64,000 bases of DNA from Pseudomonas sp. IB20 (GCF_009707325.1 NZ_CP046103.1:3978744-4042743); one strand, 5' to 3'. Counted from the stretch's first letter, positions 16,483 through 24,310 are shown. Notes: generated from the sequence alone by a model not told the origin. Made by a program: numbers and translations.

Positions 16483-17391
16483 TTAGGGGGCCTTGAGCAC
16501 GATCTGCTGCACATCGACCTTCTTGGGGATCAGGCCGTTGGCAAAAAACAGGTCGGCGGTGCGTTGCTGGTTGGCGATGTCCACGGCTTCCAGTGGGCGA
16601 ATCGGTGCGGGTGAGCGGTGTTCGAAGTAGCTTTTGACCACGGCCGGTGGCAGGCCCAAAGTGTTGGCCATCAGTGCGATGCTGTCCTCGGGTTGGTCCA
16701 GGGACAGGCGCTGGGCCTTGGCGAGGGTCTTGATAATCGCGCCGACGGCCTGCGGGTGTTGTTTGGCAAACGGGCTGCTGACCACAAAGAAACTGCCGGC
16801 CGGGTTGAGGCCTTGGCCGTCGCCTAGCACACGGGCGGAACCGTCGACCACGGCAGCGGAGTAATACGGGTCCCACACCACCCAGGCATCAACCTTGCCT
16901 TGTTCGAACGCGGCGCGACCGTCGGACGGCGACAGGTACACCACGTTCACATCCTTCCATTGCAAACCGGCGCGCAGCAGGCTTTTGAGGAACAGGTTGT
17001 GCGCGCTGGAACCCTTGAGCAGCGCCACGCGCTTGCCCTTGAGTTCGGCCACGCTTTGAATCGTGCTGGCCTTGGGCACCAGCACCGCTTCGGTTTTACC
17101 CTCGTTGGGCTCGACGGCGAAGTACTGCAAATCGATGCCGGCGGCCTGGGCGAAGATCGGCGGGATGTCGCCGATATTGCCGATGTCCAGGCTGCCGCCG
17201 TTCAACGCCTCGATCAGCGGCGGGCCGCCGAGAAACTCAATCCATTGCACTTGGGTGCCGGGCAGTGCCTCTTCGAAAAGCTTGTGCTCACGGGCCAGCA
17301 CCATGCTCACCGAGCTTTTCTGATAGCCGATGCGCAAGGTGGAAGGTTCGGCGGCTAAAACCGCTGCCGACAACACAACTGAAGCCAGCAC
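16483..17391 (-). CDS. ssuA: Aliphatic sulfonate ABC transporter substrate-binding protein (damaged start)
   Basis: A periplasmic binding protein of the SsuA/TauA type. The mature part is complete and normal (STLRIGYQKSSVSMVLAREH, LPGTQVQWIEFLGGPPLIEA, then GGSLDIGNIGDIPPIFAQAA and SDGRAAFEQGKVDAWVVWDP). The signal peptide is not: the first possible start in frame is a GTG at about 17391, giving LASVVLSAAVLAAEPS with no basic head. Further upstream the frame runs into the previous gene in the wrong register. The junction is a 14-base fragment of the ATCGTTCCCACGC repeat placed directly after the neighbour's stop. I infer a deletion that removed the native start, so secretion and expression are doubtful. 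No permease or ATPase gene is adjacent. Confidence 0.75.
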   Translation of the reverse strand: MLASVVLSAAVLAAEPSTLRIGYQKSSVSMVLAREHKLFEEALPGTQVQWIEFLGGPPLIEALNGGSLDIGNIGDIPPIFAQAAGIDLQYFAVEPNEGKTEAVLVPKASTIQSVAELKGKRVALLKGSSAHNLFLKSLLRAGLQWKDVNVVYLSPSDGRAAFEQGKVDAWVVWDPYYSAAVVDGSARVLGDGQGLNPAGSFFVVSSPFAKQHPQAVGAIIKTLAKAQRLSLDQPEDSIALMANTLGLPPAVVKSYFEHRSPAPIRPLEAVDIANQQRTADLFFANGLIPKKVDVQQIVLKAP

Positions 17392-17404
17392 GCGTGGGAA
17401 CGAT

Positions 17405-18418
17405 CTACAGGCTTGCCTTGACCTTGGCCGCCACGTCCGCTGGTACCCATTGTTGCCAGACTTGCGGTTGCTCTTTGAGGAACGCCAGCGCCACTTGGCG
17501 TGGCTGTTCACGTTTCTCGCTCATCTGCGCGAGGATGCCGTTGAGCAGGTCGATCGGCAGGTCGACTTTCTCAAACAACGTCACCAGTTGCGGGTACTGC
17601 GCCTTGAACGGCGCCGACACGCCAATCGCCAAGTGCGCGGGCATCGAGCGGGTGCCGATGGGGTGTGGGTTGTTGGCGTCGGCCAGGGTCTTCCAGGCTT
17701 GTGCGTTGAACGGCGGCTCCTCTAGCTTGATCAGCTTGAAGCGCCCGAGCAGCGGGGTCGGCGACCAGTAGTAGAACAACACCGGTTTGCCACGTCGGAT
17801 CGACGACGCCACTTCGGCGTCCAGCGCCGCGCCGGAGCCGGTGCGGAAGTTGACGAAGGTATCGGTCAGGCCATACGCCTTGAGCTTCTGGCTGTTGACG
17901 ATTTCCGAGGTCCAGCCGGTGGGGCTGTTGAGGAAGCGGCCACGGCTCGGGTCTTCGGGGTCGCGGAACACATCTTTATAGCGCGCCAGGTCGGCCACCG
18001 ACTTGAGGTCCGGTGCCAGGGGTTTGATGCCGCGTTCGGCGTCGCCCTTGATCACGTATTCCGGCACCCACCAGCCTTCGGTGGCGCCTTTGACCGTGTC
18101 GCCCAGACCGAACACTTTGCCTTCGCTTTCAGCCTTGACCCACGCCGGACTGCGCCCGGCCCACTCTTCGCCGATCACCTGGATGTCGTCCTTAGCCAGG
18201 GCGGCTTCCAGGCTCACGGTGCTGCCGGGCAAGGTGTCGGTGGGCAGGCCGTAGCCTTTCTCGACGATCAGGCGCAGCACTTCAGTGATCAGGCTGCCGC
18301 TTTCCCAGGTGATGTCGCCGAAGTGGATCGGTTTGACCGGTTCACCAGCGGTGACTGGCTGGGCCAGGGCGGTGAGTGCCAGTAGCGAACCACCGAGCAG
18401 GTTTTTTAGTGTTCTCAT
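17405..18418 (-). CDS. Glycine betaine/proline-type ABC substrate-binding protein (OpuAC)
   Basis: A 337-residue periplasmic binding protein of the OpuAC/ProX fold. The signal peptide is residues 1-23 (RTLKNLLGGSLLALTALAQP, cleavage near VTAGEP). Mature features are GDITWESGSLITEVLRLIVE, PGSTVSLEAALAKDDIQVIG, WWVPEYVIKGD with the aromatic residues expected of a betaine cage, and PVLFYYWSPTPLLGRFKLI. It should bind a quaternary amine such as betaine, choline or carnitine. AAGAGG precedes ATG 18418; a longer reading to 18472 lacks a ribosome site. It is an orphan: no matching permease or ATPase lies nearby, and the next gene is another orphan binding protein. Confidence 0.85.
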   Translation of the reverse strand: MRTLKNLLGGSLLALTALAQPVTAGEPVKPIHFGDITWESGSLITEVLRLIVEKGYGLPTDTLPGSTVSLEAALAKDDIQVIGEEWAGRSPAWVKAESEGKVFGLGDTVKGATEGWWVPEYVIKGDAERGIKPLAPDLKSVADLARYKDVFRDPEDPSRGRFLNSPTGWTSEIVNSQKLKAYGLTDTFVNFRTGSGAALDAEVASSIRRGKPVLFYYWSPTPLLGRFKLIKLEEPPFNAQAWKTLADANNPHPIGTRSMPAHLAIGVSAPFKAQYPQLVTLFEKVDLPIDLLNGILAQMSEKREQPRQVALAFLKEQPQVWQQWVPADVAAKVKASL

Positions 18419-18490
18419 GAGTAGCCTCTTGGAGATTCGATTCACAACACATTCAAAGTGGGCAGCTCCCACATTCGATCTGCGCAGTCG

Positions 18491-19114
18491 TCAAGATCGG
18501 TTGAACGTCATAACTGAGCCGCGTGCAGTGGAACGCGGCCGCGTGCAGTGGAACGCCCCTTCCGGCGCGGTCGGCGACAGGTAGCTGTGTTGCTGGCCCG
18601 GCGCCGGCGGCTGTTGAAGTCGTCGGGTTTGGTTGAGCGCGCGGGCCATGTAGTCACTGACCGAGCGCTGGGAAATCCCCAGTTCGGCAGCGATCTCGGG
18701 ATACGTCAGGCCATTGAGTTGCGACAGCAGGAAGGTCGCCTTGACCTTGGCCGGCAAGCCGTCGAGCAACTGGTCGATGGCCTGCAGGGCTTCGAGCATT
18801 TGCGCCAGGTCTTCGAGCGAAGGCGCGGTGCAGGTTTCGTCGTTGCCCAGGGCGTCGAGGTAAGCGCGCTCCAGGTCACGGCGGCGCCACAGCTGGTACA
18901 TCAGGCGCTGGGCGATGGTGGTGAGTAAGGCGCGGGGTTGGCGGATCGGCGTCACACCCGACGAACTCAGGAGTTGGACGAAGGCGTCGGCGGCGATGTC
19001 TTCGGCGTGGGCACGCGAATCCAAGTGGCGGTGCAAACGGCTGCACAGCCAGTCGTAATGACTGCGGAACAATCCGCCCACGTAATCGCAGTGTGAAGTG
19101 TCGGCGCCGGACAT
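18491..19114 (-). CDS. FecI-like ECF sigma factor without FecR, with odd C-terminal tail
   Basis: A 207-residue ECF sigma factor of the iron-starvation (FecI) type. Region 2 covers residues 8-75 (YVGGLFRSHYDWLCSRLHRH, then DIAADAFVQLL and RQPRALLTTIAQRLMYQLWR), and region 4 about 105-165 (LLDGLPAKVKATFLLSQLNG, LTYPEIAAELGISQRSVSDY). FecI proteins normally end soon after YMARALNQ at about 170 residues and are followed by fecR. Here the frame runs about 37 residues further through low-complexity sequence that includes a 20-bp tandem repeat, and no fecR or TonB receptor follows. The downstream gene is the betaine-binding protein. A deletion that removed the normal stop and fecR is a reasonable inference. 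The start is ATG 19114. Confidence 0.8.
   Translation of the reverse strand: MSGADTSHCDYVGGLFRSHYDWLCSRLHRHLDSRAHAEDIAADAFVQLLSSSGVTPIRQPRALLTTIAQRLMYQLWRRRDLERAYLDALGNDETCTAPSLEDLAQMLEALQAIDQLLDGLPAKVKATFLLSQLNGLTYPEIAAELGISQRSVSDYMARALNQTRRLQQPPAPGQQHSYLSPTAPEGAFHCTRPRSTARGSVMTFNRS
18518..18557. repeat. 20-bp tandem repeat in the sigma-factor tail
   Basis: GCCGCGTGCAGTGGAACGCG is followed directly by GCCGCGTGCAGTGGAACGCC, two copies differing at the last base. It lies within the last codons of the FecI-like sigma gene and encodes FHCTRPRSTARG-like low-complexity sequence. Confidence 0.85.
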
Positions 19115-19189
19115 AGTGGCTCCATCTGAGTAGGTTGCGCGTTATGTCCGGTGTTCCGGTGGAGCGATCCTAGCAAGGCTGCTTATTCT

Positions 19190-20002
19190 TTAATAATATC
19201 TAAAAGGTATTTTTATATAACTTATCGTTCCAACCCTCTGCGTATGAAAGCGGGGTCCCAACAGCACGTGGTAGTCGTCTTCGCTGGCGGATAAAACTTC
19301 TTGAATACCCAGCGTTTCGACGACCTGCGGCAAGTCCTGCAACGCCAGGTTCATCGCCTGACGAATCTGCGCCACCTGTTCGTCGCGCAGATGCAGCGGC
19401 CCGATGTAGGGCAAGGTCGGGCTTGGCGCGCTATGGGTGACGATGCGCAGCCCCGCCACCTCCTGCGGGGCGAAAAGGGCGAGGTAGTCGTAGGTGACGC
19501 TGTCGATGGCGGCAAGGTCGGCGCAGTCTTCGCGCAGCCAACGCAGGCTTTCGCGGTGGGCGCCGCTGATGCCGACACGGGTGAAGAAACGGCCGTCGCG
19601 CTGCAACGGCGCGAGGCGTTCGCGCAGCAGGTTCATGCCGCTGTTGGAGTCGTGGCCGTTGATCACGCCGCGGCTGTTGTAGAAGTCCGCCAGGGCGGTG
19701 CGCGGGTTGTCGTCGCGGGTCAGCAGCAGGCTGCAATGTTCGCCGTGGCTGCTGTGGGCCAGCTCGTAACGTGGGCGCCCGATCACCCGCACCTGGCCGC
19801 GCAGTTGGGTCATCAGCGGGTAACCGCAGGTTTGCGTGACGAGCAGTTCGGGCGCCCGCCACAGGCTGTGCAAGTCGAGGTGGTCGGCGTTGCGCCGACT
19901 GAGGTTCAGGCGCTCAAATATGCGCGTCAGCCATTGCTGGTTGGCTTGCTGCACCGCTTCGGGCGCGACGTACATCAACAGCTCGGCATAGTGATCACTC
20001 AT
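19190..20002 (-). CDS. PhnD-like phosphate/phosphonate-binding domain protein, cytoplasmic
   Basis: A 270-residue protein of the PhnD/SsuA-like binding-protein fold, with the family segments LWRAPELLVTQTCGYPL, RDDNPRTALADFYNSRGVIN, GHDSNSGMNLLRERLAPL, ISGAHRESLRWLREDCADLA and AIDSVTYDYL. It has no signal peptide, so it is probably cytoplasmic and may bind or process a small anion rather than serve an importer. The gene follows the desaturase gene on the same strand, 9 bases apart, and probably shares its transcript. The last dozen residues (VGTISYIKIPFRYY) come from AT-rich sequence unlike the rest of the gene, so the C-terminus may have been altered. Confidence 0.78.
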   Translation of the reverse strand: MSDHYAELLMYVAPEAVQQANQQWLTRIFERLNLSRRNADHLDLHSLWRAPELLVTQTCGYPLMTQLRGQVRVIGRPRYELAHSSHGEHCSLLLTRDDNPRTALADFYNSRGVINGHDSNSGMNLLRERLAPLQRDGRFFTRVGISGAHRESLRWLREDCADLAAIDSVTYDYLALFAPQEVAGLRIVTHSAPSPTLPYIGPLHLRDEQVAQIRQAMNLALQDLPQVVETLGIQEVLSASEDDYHVLLGPRFHTQRVGTISYIKIPFRYY

Positions 20003-20011
20003 GGTCGTCTC

Positions 20012-20941
20012 TCACGCAAAAGGGTGCCGGGGGCTGTCGATGGCCTTGAGGCCGTGACGGCTGATCAACTGGCCGTAACCTTGCACCAGAAAACCACCGC
20101 TGCGCGCCACCCACTGTTCGCGGCGGGCGTGGTAGACCGTGGGCAGCAAGTACCAGGGCAGTTTCGGCAAGTCGTGGTGCACCAGGTGCAAGTTGTTGTT
20201 GAGAAACAGCCAGGTCCACGGCCAGGCGGCTTCGTTGAGCACGGTGCGCTGTTCCGGTTGCAGGTGCGGGCGGTGTTCATAGTAGGAACGGATCGAGGCC
20301 AGGGACAAGGCTGGCACGCTGACCAGCAGCAGGTAATGCCACACCGGCATTACGCTGAAGTGGGCGATAAAGCTGAGCATCAAGACCGTCACGGCGCCGT
20401 GGGCCAGCCACATCGGCCACACCTGTGGCAGGCGTTGAAATTCCTGGCGCGCCAATCGACCAATCGCCAGCGGGGCCGCGAGCAGGAAACGGCCGAGCAC
20501 GGTTTTGGTCAACCAATGCACACCGCGCTTAAACAACGAGCTGTTGTCCCATTGGGATTGATTCAGGTAGCGGCTTTCCGGGTCGATGCCCGGCAGGGTC
20601 AGGTCTTCATCGTTGTGATGCAGCAGATGGCTGTTGCGGTACAGCGTGTAGGGGTACCACACGGCAAAGGGCGCGTAGCCGAGCAGTTTGTTTACGAAGA
20701 GGGAACGGGTGGGATGGCCGTGGAGCAATTCGTGTTGCACCGACAGCCACAGCGTCACCAACGGAACCAGCAACAGGGTGCTGAGCCACAGGCCCAGCCA
20801 AGGGCTGGCGAGCATCACAGAGAACCAGCCGGCATACACGCCGATCAGCAGCAGCCAGGTCGGCCATTCGGTTCTGGCGGTAAAGCGGTGCGCCAGGGCT
20901 TCGATTTCCCGGCGTTGGGTCAGATCAAGGTAGTTGGCCAT
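20012..20941 (-). CDS. Membrane fatty acid desaturase family protein
   Basis: A 309-residue integral-membrane di-iron enzyme. The three histidine boxes are intact: HELLHGH (about residues 70-76), HLLHHND (about 105-111) and HLVHHD (about 247-252). Hydrophobic pairs lie near residues 28-65 and 155-205. Members introduce double bonds or hydroxyl groups into lipids, carotenoids or alkyl chains, and the substrate here is unknown. It appears to lead a two-gene transcript with the PhnD-like protein, an association I cannot explain. The ATG at 20941 is the only plausible start. Confidence 0.87.
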   Translation of the reverse strand: MANYLDLTQRREIEALAHRFTARTEWPTWLLLIGVYAGWFSVMLASPWLGLWLSTLLLVPLVTLWLSVQHELLHGHPTRSLFVNKLLGYAPFAVWYPYTLYRNSHLLHHNDEDLTLPGIDPESRYLNQSQWDNSSLFKRGVHWLTKTVLGRFLLAAPLAIGRLARQEFQRLPQVWPMWLAHGAVTVLMLSFIAHFSVMPVWHYLLLVSVPALSLASIRSYYEHRPHLQPEQRTVLNEAAWPWTWLFLNNNLHLVHHDLPKLPWYLLPTVYHARREQWVARSGGFLVQGYGQLISRHGLKAIDSPRHPFA

Positions 20942-21022
20942 CGGCAGCTCAGAGCAGGTGTTTCCTGCTCTGTGCAGCGAGACCTAAAAACCTTGCAGAT
21001 CGTTTGGTTCTAAGCTTGTAAC

Positions 21023-21139
21023 TCAGTGACCGAACAGGCCTGTCTCGGTTTTCTTAGCCTTCTTGTCGGCGCGCTTTTCATCGGCGGTTTTTGCCGGTTT
21101 CTTCTTCGCGGCTTTCTTTGAATCCATACCTTTGGCCAT
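21023..21139 (-). CDS. Small Lys/Ala-rich protein (38 residues)
   Basis: A short gene beginning MAKGMDSKKAAKKKPAKTAD and ending ETGLFGH. The product is extremely basic, with alternating Lys and Ala like the tails of histone-H1-like proteins, and is probably disordered and nucleic-acid binding. GGAG lies about 10 bases before the ATG, and there is no competing gene on either strand. It sits between the desaturase and an acetyltransferase. Very short proteins of this kind are common in Pseudomonas. Function unknown. Confidence 0.65.
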   Translation of the reverse strand: MAKGMDSKKAAKKKPAKTADEKRADKKAKKTETGLFGH

Positions 21140-21243
21140 GATGCATGCTCCACTAAAAGGGGATGTAACAATGGGTATACCACCTATTGCCGGGCAGAAG
21201 GCGCTTATAATCCCCGGCCCTTGAAAACGCTGGCTTAAAGACC

Positions 21244-21681
21244 ATGCCCGAACTGCTCATCGAACCGCTGGCAGAGCCACTGTGGCCGCTGCTGAACAAG
21301 TTTTACCGCAGCCATAATTCACCGATGAAGGCGCTTAAGGGCGGGCGTTTGTGGGTGGCGCGCGACGGCGAGATTGTGGCCGGGCTGTGCCTCACGCCCG
21401 TGGTCGGAGGGCAGTGGCTGACCGGCGTATTTGTTGACCCTGGGTTTCGCGGCCAAGGGTTGGCGGCGCGCTTGATTGTGCAGGCAGTGGCCGACGTGGA
21501 AGGAACGGTATGGCTGCTGTGCCATCCTGATTTGGAAGCTGTGTATCAGCGTATGGGTTTCAGCCAGGACACGGTGCTGCCGCAATCACTCAGCGAGCGG
21601 TGGGCGCGCTACAAACGTAACAAGCCAATGATTGCCATGGGCTTAGAACGTTTGGTGAGGTCGACTGCGGATAATGTGTGA
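21244..21681 (+). CDS. GNAT family N-acetyltransferase
   Basis: A 145-residue acetyltransferase. The acetyl-CoA-binding loop is VDPGFRGQGLAARLIVQAVA (about residues 62-81), followed by VWLLCHPDLEAVYQRMGFSQ, the typical final strand and helix. The middle reads GGRLWVARDGEIVAGLCLTP. The substrate is unknown. It ends 59 bases before the methyltransferase-like gene on the same strand. Confidence 0.82.
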   Translation: MPELLIEPLAEPLWPLLNKFYRSHNSPMKALKGGRLWVARDGEIVAGLCLTPVVGGQWLTGVFVDPGFRGQGLAARLIVQAVADVEGTVWLLCHPDLEAVYQRMGFSQDTVLPQSLSERWARYKRNKPMIAMGLERLVRSTADNV

Positions 21682-21740
21682 TCGACCTGTGCGGGGCCCG
21701 TGCTAGCCTCGGTGGCACAGTGACCCCTTACAGGACGATC

Positions 21741-22559
21741 ATGAAAACGACGCTCGCAGCTCTATCCCTAGCCGCCCTGCTCTTTCCAGCGTTCAGCCAA
21801 GCAGCCGACGCCCCCATTACTGCCCAGCAATATTCAAGCGTATTGGCCGGCAGTTGGCGCGACCCGGCCAACAGCGCGCGTGACGGCTATCGCCATCCGC
21901 AGCAGACGTTGGCGTTTTTCGGCTTGGGCGCCAAGCAGACCGTGATAGAAATCACGCCAGGCGGTGGCTGGTACAGCGAAATACTGGCGCCACTGCTCAA
22001 GGACCACGGGCACTACATCGCCGCCGTGCAGGCCGCCAGCAGCAGCGCCTACGCGCGCACCTCCGAAGAAAACCTAAAGAAGAAATTCGCCGCCGACCCA
22101 ACGCGATATGCCAAGGCCGACGTGGTGGAGTTCGACCCCAAGGCGCCGGTGTTCGGCAAACCTGCGACGGCGGATGCCGTGCTGACCTTTCGCAATGTGC
22201 ATAACTGGGTGGCGGCGGATACCGCCAACGCCACGTTCACGGCGTTCTACAGCGTGCTCAAGCCGGGTGGCGTGCTGGGCGTGGAAGATCACCGCGCCAA
22301 GGACGGGGCCGATTTGGAAGCCATCAAGGACAGTGGTTACCTGACCACGGCCCAAGTGGTGAAACTGGCCACGGATGCCGGGTTCAAGCTGGCCGGGCAG
22401 AGTGAGGTGAACGCCAACCCCAAAGACACCAAGGATTATCCAGGTGGCGTGTGGACGTTGCCGCCGACGTTGAAGCTGGGGGAGCAGGATAAGGCTAAAT
22501 ATGTGGCGATTGGGGAGTCGGATCGGATGACGTTGCGGTTTGTGAAACCGGCCAAATAG
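21741..22559 (+). CDS. Exported class I SAM-dependent methyltransferase-like protein
   Basis: A 272-residue protein with a clear signal peptide (KTTLAALSLAALLFPAFSQA, cleavage near AADAP). The Rossmann-type methyltransferase domain follows: VIEITPGGGWYSEILAPLLK is motif I, with later strands DAVLTFRNVHNWVAAD and YSVLKPGGVLGVEDHRAKDG. Export of a SAM-type fold is odd because the periplasm is not known to hold SAM, yet this family of predicted periplasmic methyltransferases is widespread in Proteobacteria; its activity is unclear. The ATG at 21741 has AGGACG before it, and the reading from 21678 would bury the signal peptide. Confidence 0.83.
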   Translation: MKTTLAALSLAALLFPAFSQAADAPITAQQYSSVLAGSWRDPANSARDGYRHPQQTLAFFGLGAKQTVIEITPGGGWYSEILAPLLKDHGHYIAAVQAASSSAYARTSEENLKKKFAADPTRYAKADVVEFDPKAPVFGKPATADAVLTFRNVHNWVAADTANATFTAFYSVLKPGGVLGVEDHRAKDGADLEAIKDSGYLTTAQVVKLATDAGFKLAGQSEVNANPKDTKDYPGGVWTLPPTLKLGEQDKAKYVAIGESDRMTLRFVKPAK

Positions 22560-22580
22560 TCTGAATGAACGCAACACCAA

Positions 22581-22673
22581 TGTGGGAGCTGGCTTGCCAG
22601 CTCCCACATTTCTGATCAATGGTGTAGCTGTGGGAGCTGGCTTGCCAGCTCCCACATTTCTGATCAATGGTGT
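22581..22673. repeat. Two tandem 48-bp units, each a perfect REP hairpin
   Basis: GTGGGAGCTGGC-TT-GCCAGCTCCCAC, a perfect 12-bp stem, occurs twice 48 bases apart with identical flanks (ATTTCTGATCAATGGTGT). It looks like a REPIN that lost its central spacer and then duplicated. It lies between convergent genes and could act as a bidirectional terminator. Confidence 0.85.
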
Positions 22674-22682
22674 GTCAGGGGG

Positions 22683-23222
22683 CTATTCGTCCGCCGTGGG
22701 ATCCATATCCGGAAACATCACTTCGATAAACCCGAACTTGCTGAAGTCGGTAATGCGCGATGGGTACAACCGGCCGATCAGGTGATCGCATTCATGCTGC
22801 ACCACCCGCGCGTGGAAGCCTTCGGCGATGCGCACAATCGGCTCGCCCTTGGGGTCGAAACCCTCGTAGCGAATATGCTGATAACGGTCCACGGCGCCAC
22901 GCAGGCCAGGCACGGACAGGCAGCCCTCGTAGCCCTCTTCCAGTACTGGGCTAAGCGGCGTGATCAATGGGTTGATCAGGATGGTCTGCGTCACCGGCGG
23001 TGCGTCCGGGTAGCGCTCGCTGGCCTCAAAGCCAAAGATCACCAGTTGCAGGTCGACGCCGATCTGCGGGGCGGCGAGACCGACACCGCCGACGTGCTCC
23101 ATGGTCTGGAACATGTCATCAATCAACTGCCAAAGCTCGGGGCTGTCGAACATCTCCGGCGGAACCGGCGGTGCAATACGCAGCAGGCGCTCATCGCCCA
23201 TTTTCAGAATTTCATGGATCAT
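22683..23222 (-). CDS. def: Peptide deformylase
   Basis: A 179-residue metalloenzyme that removes the formyl group from nascent proteins. All three motifs are present: GVGLAAPQIG (about residues 46-55), EGCLSVPG with the metal-binding Cys (about 100-107), and QHECDHLIG with the two His ligands and catalytic Glu (about 143-151). The sequence MIHEILKMGDERLLRIAPPV is typical of the Pseudomonas second deformylase; the main def-fmt locus is elsewhere. Its ATG overlaps the stop of yihY by four bases (ATGA), indicating coupled translation. Confidence 0.93.
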   Translation of the reverse strand: MIHEILKMGDERLLRIAPPVPPEMFDSPELWQLIDDMFQTMEHVGGVGLAAPQIGVDLQLVIFGFEASERYPDAPPVTQTILINPLITPLSPVLEEGYEGCLSVPGLRGAVDRYQHIRYEGFDPKGEPIVRIAEGFHARVVQHECDHLIGRLYPSRITDFSKFGFIEVMFPDMDPTADE

Positions 23223-24187
23223 CGATCAGGCTCAATGGGTGTGGGCTTGGAGTGGTCCCGGCCTAGGCCTGAGACGTGCTGTTTTTCATCCGTGTAAGAA
23301 CTTGCATCGGCGTTTTCTTCAAACTCCTTTTCCCCCGGGTCCTTGCCTTCAGCCGACATGTGTTCGATCACGGCATTCATCTCCGCGCCCAGCAACAGCA
23401 CGGCAGCGGAAATGTAGAAGTACAGGAGCAGGACGATGATCGCACCGATACTGCCATACATGGCGTTGTAGTCGGCGAAGGTTTTGACGTAGTAACCAAA
23501 GCCCAGGGAAGCAACGATCCACACCACCACGGCGAGCACCGAGCCTGGAGTGATGAAGCGGAATTTCTGCTCTACATCGGGCATCACGTAATACATGAGG
23601 GCCACGGCGAACATCAGCAAAATCACGATCAGCGGCCAACGCAGGATGGTCCACAAGGTGACCACAAATTCCTGCATGCCGATCTGCCCGGCGAGCCACC
23701 CCATCACCTGCGGGCCAAGCACCATCAACGCGGCGGCGGCGAGCAGCATGCCGGCGATGCCGACGGTGTAGAACACCGAGAGCGGGAAGCGCTTCCAGAT
23801 CGGTCGACCTTCGACCACGTCGTAGGCGGCGTTCATCGCGCTCATCATCAGGCGAACGCCCGCCGAGGCAGTCCACAACGCAATCACGATACCGACGGAC
23901 AGCAAGCCACCCTTGGATTGCTGCAACTGGTCGATCACCGGGTTGACCTGTTCCAGCGCCTGGGGCGGCAACACCAGTTCCGACTGCAAGCGCAGCCAGG
24001 TGAAGAAGTCCGGCAGGTGCAGGAAGCCGATCAGGGCAATGAGAAACAGCAGGAAGGGGAACAACGAGAACAGCATCTGGTAAGCCAGTGCCGAGGCATA
24101 GGTGGGCATTTCGTCATCGACGAATTCCTTGACGGTGCGCACCAGCACTTTGTGGAGCTTGAGGCCGTCTAGTACCGGAAAAATCAT
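23219..24187 (-). CDS. yihY: YihY/BrkB family inner-membrane protein
   Basis: A 322-residue polytopic membrane protein with six hydrophobic helices (about residues 38-60, 96-118, 137-160, 180-204, 215-238, 248-270). It has the family segments ASALAYQMLFSLFPFLLFLI, WTASAGVRLMMSAMNAAYDV and GSIGAIIVLLLYFYISAAVL. An acidic, disordered C-terminal tail follows. Members were once called ribonuclease BN, an assignment later withdrawn; their role is not settled. GGAG precedes the ATG, and the gene overlaps def downstream. Confidence 0.87.
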   Translation of the reverse strand: MIFPVLDGLKLHKVLVRTVKEFVDDEMPTYASALAYQMLFSLFPFLLFLIALIGFLHLPDFFTWLRLQSELVLPPQALEQVNPVIDQLQQSKGGLLSVGIVIALWTASAGVRLMMSAMNAAYDVVEGRPIWKRFPLSVFYTVGIAGMLLAAAALMVLGPQVMGWLAGQIGMQEFVVTLWTILRWPLIVILLMFAVALMYYVMPDVEQKFRFITPGSVLAVVVWIVASLGFGYYVKTFADYNAMYGSIGAIIVLLLYFYISAAVLLLGAEMNAVIEHMSAEGKDPGEKEFEENADASSYTDEKQHVSGLGRDHSKPTPIEPDR

Positions 24188-24310
24188 AGCGTCTCCTTTC
24201 GCCGCAAAAAGAGTGAGGTCGTGGGCGACTCAGGGGCCGTTTTCTACATTAAAAGTAGCCTACTTGGCGACTTTGAAACAATTACCAGATTTTAGTTTCA
24301 ACGTAAGACA

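Noticed and set aside
16107..16614. Short plus-strand frames in the 149-bp duplication, including repeated IQIGCIVCSLIKIG segments
   Set aside because: They are repeated only because the DNA is duplicated; no ribosome site, and the sequence contains REP palindromes.
19301..21013. A 570-codon plus-strand open frame spanning two genes
   Set aside because: It runs antisense across the PhnD-like and desaturase genes, both with clear motifs, and its product is low-complexity Gln/His/Arg.
22581..22673. A short CRISPR-like array from repeated 26-28 base units
   Set aside because: Only two units, flanks are duplicated instead of unique spacers, and the unit is the REP palindrome found elsewhere in the window.
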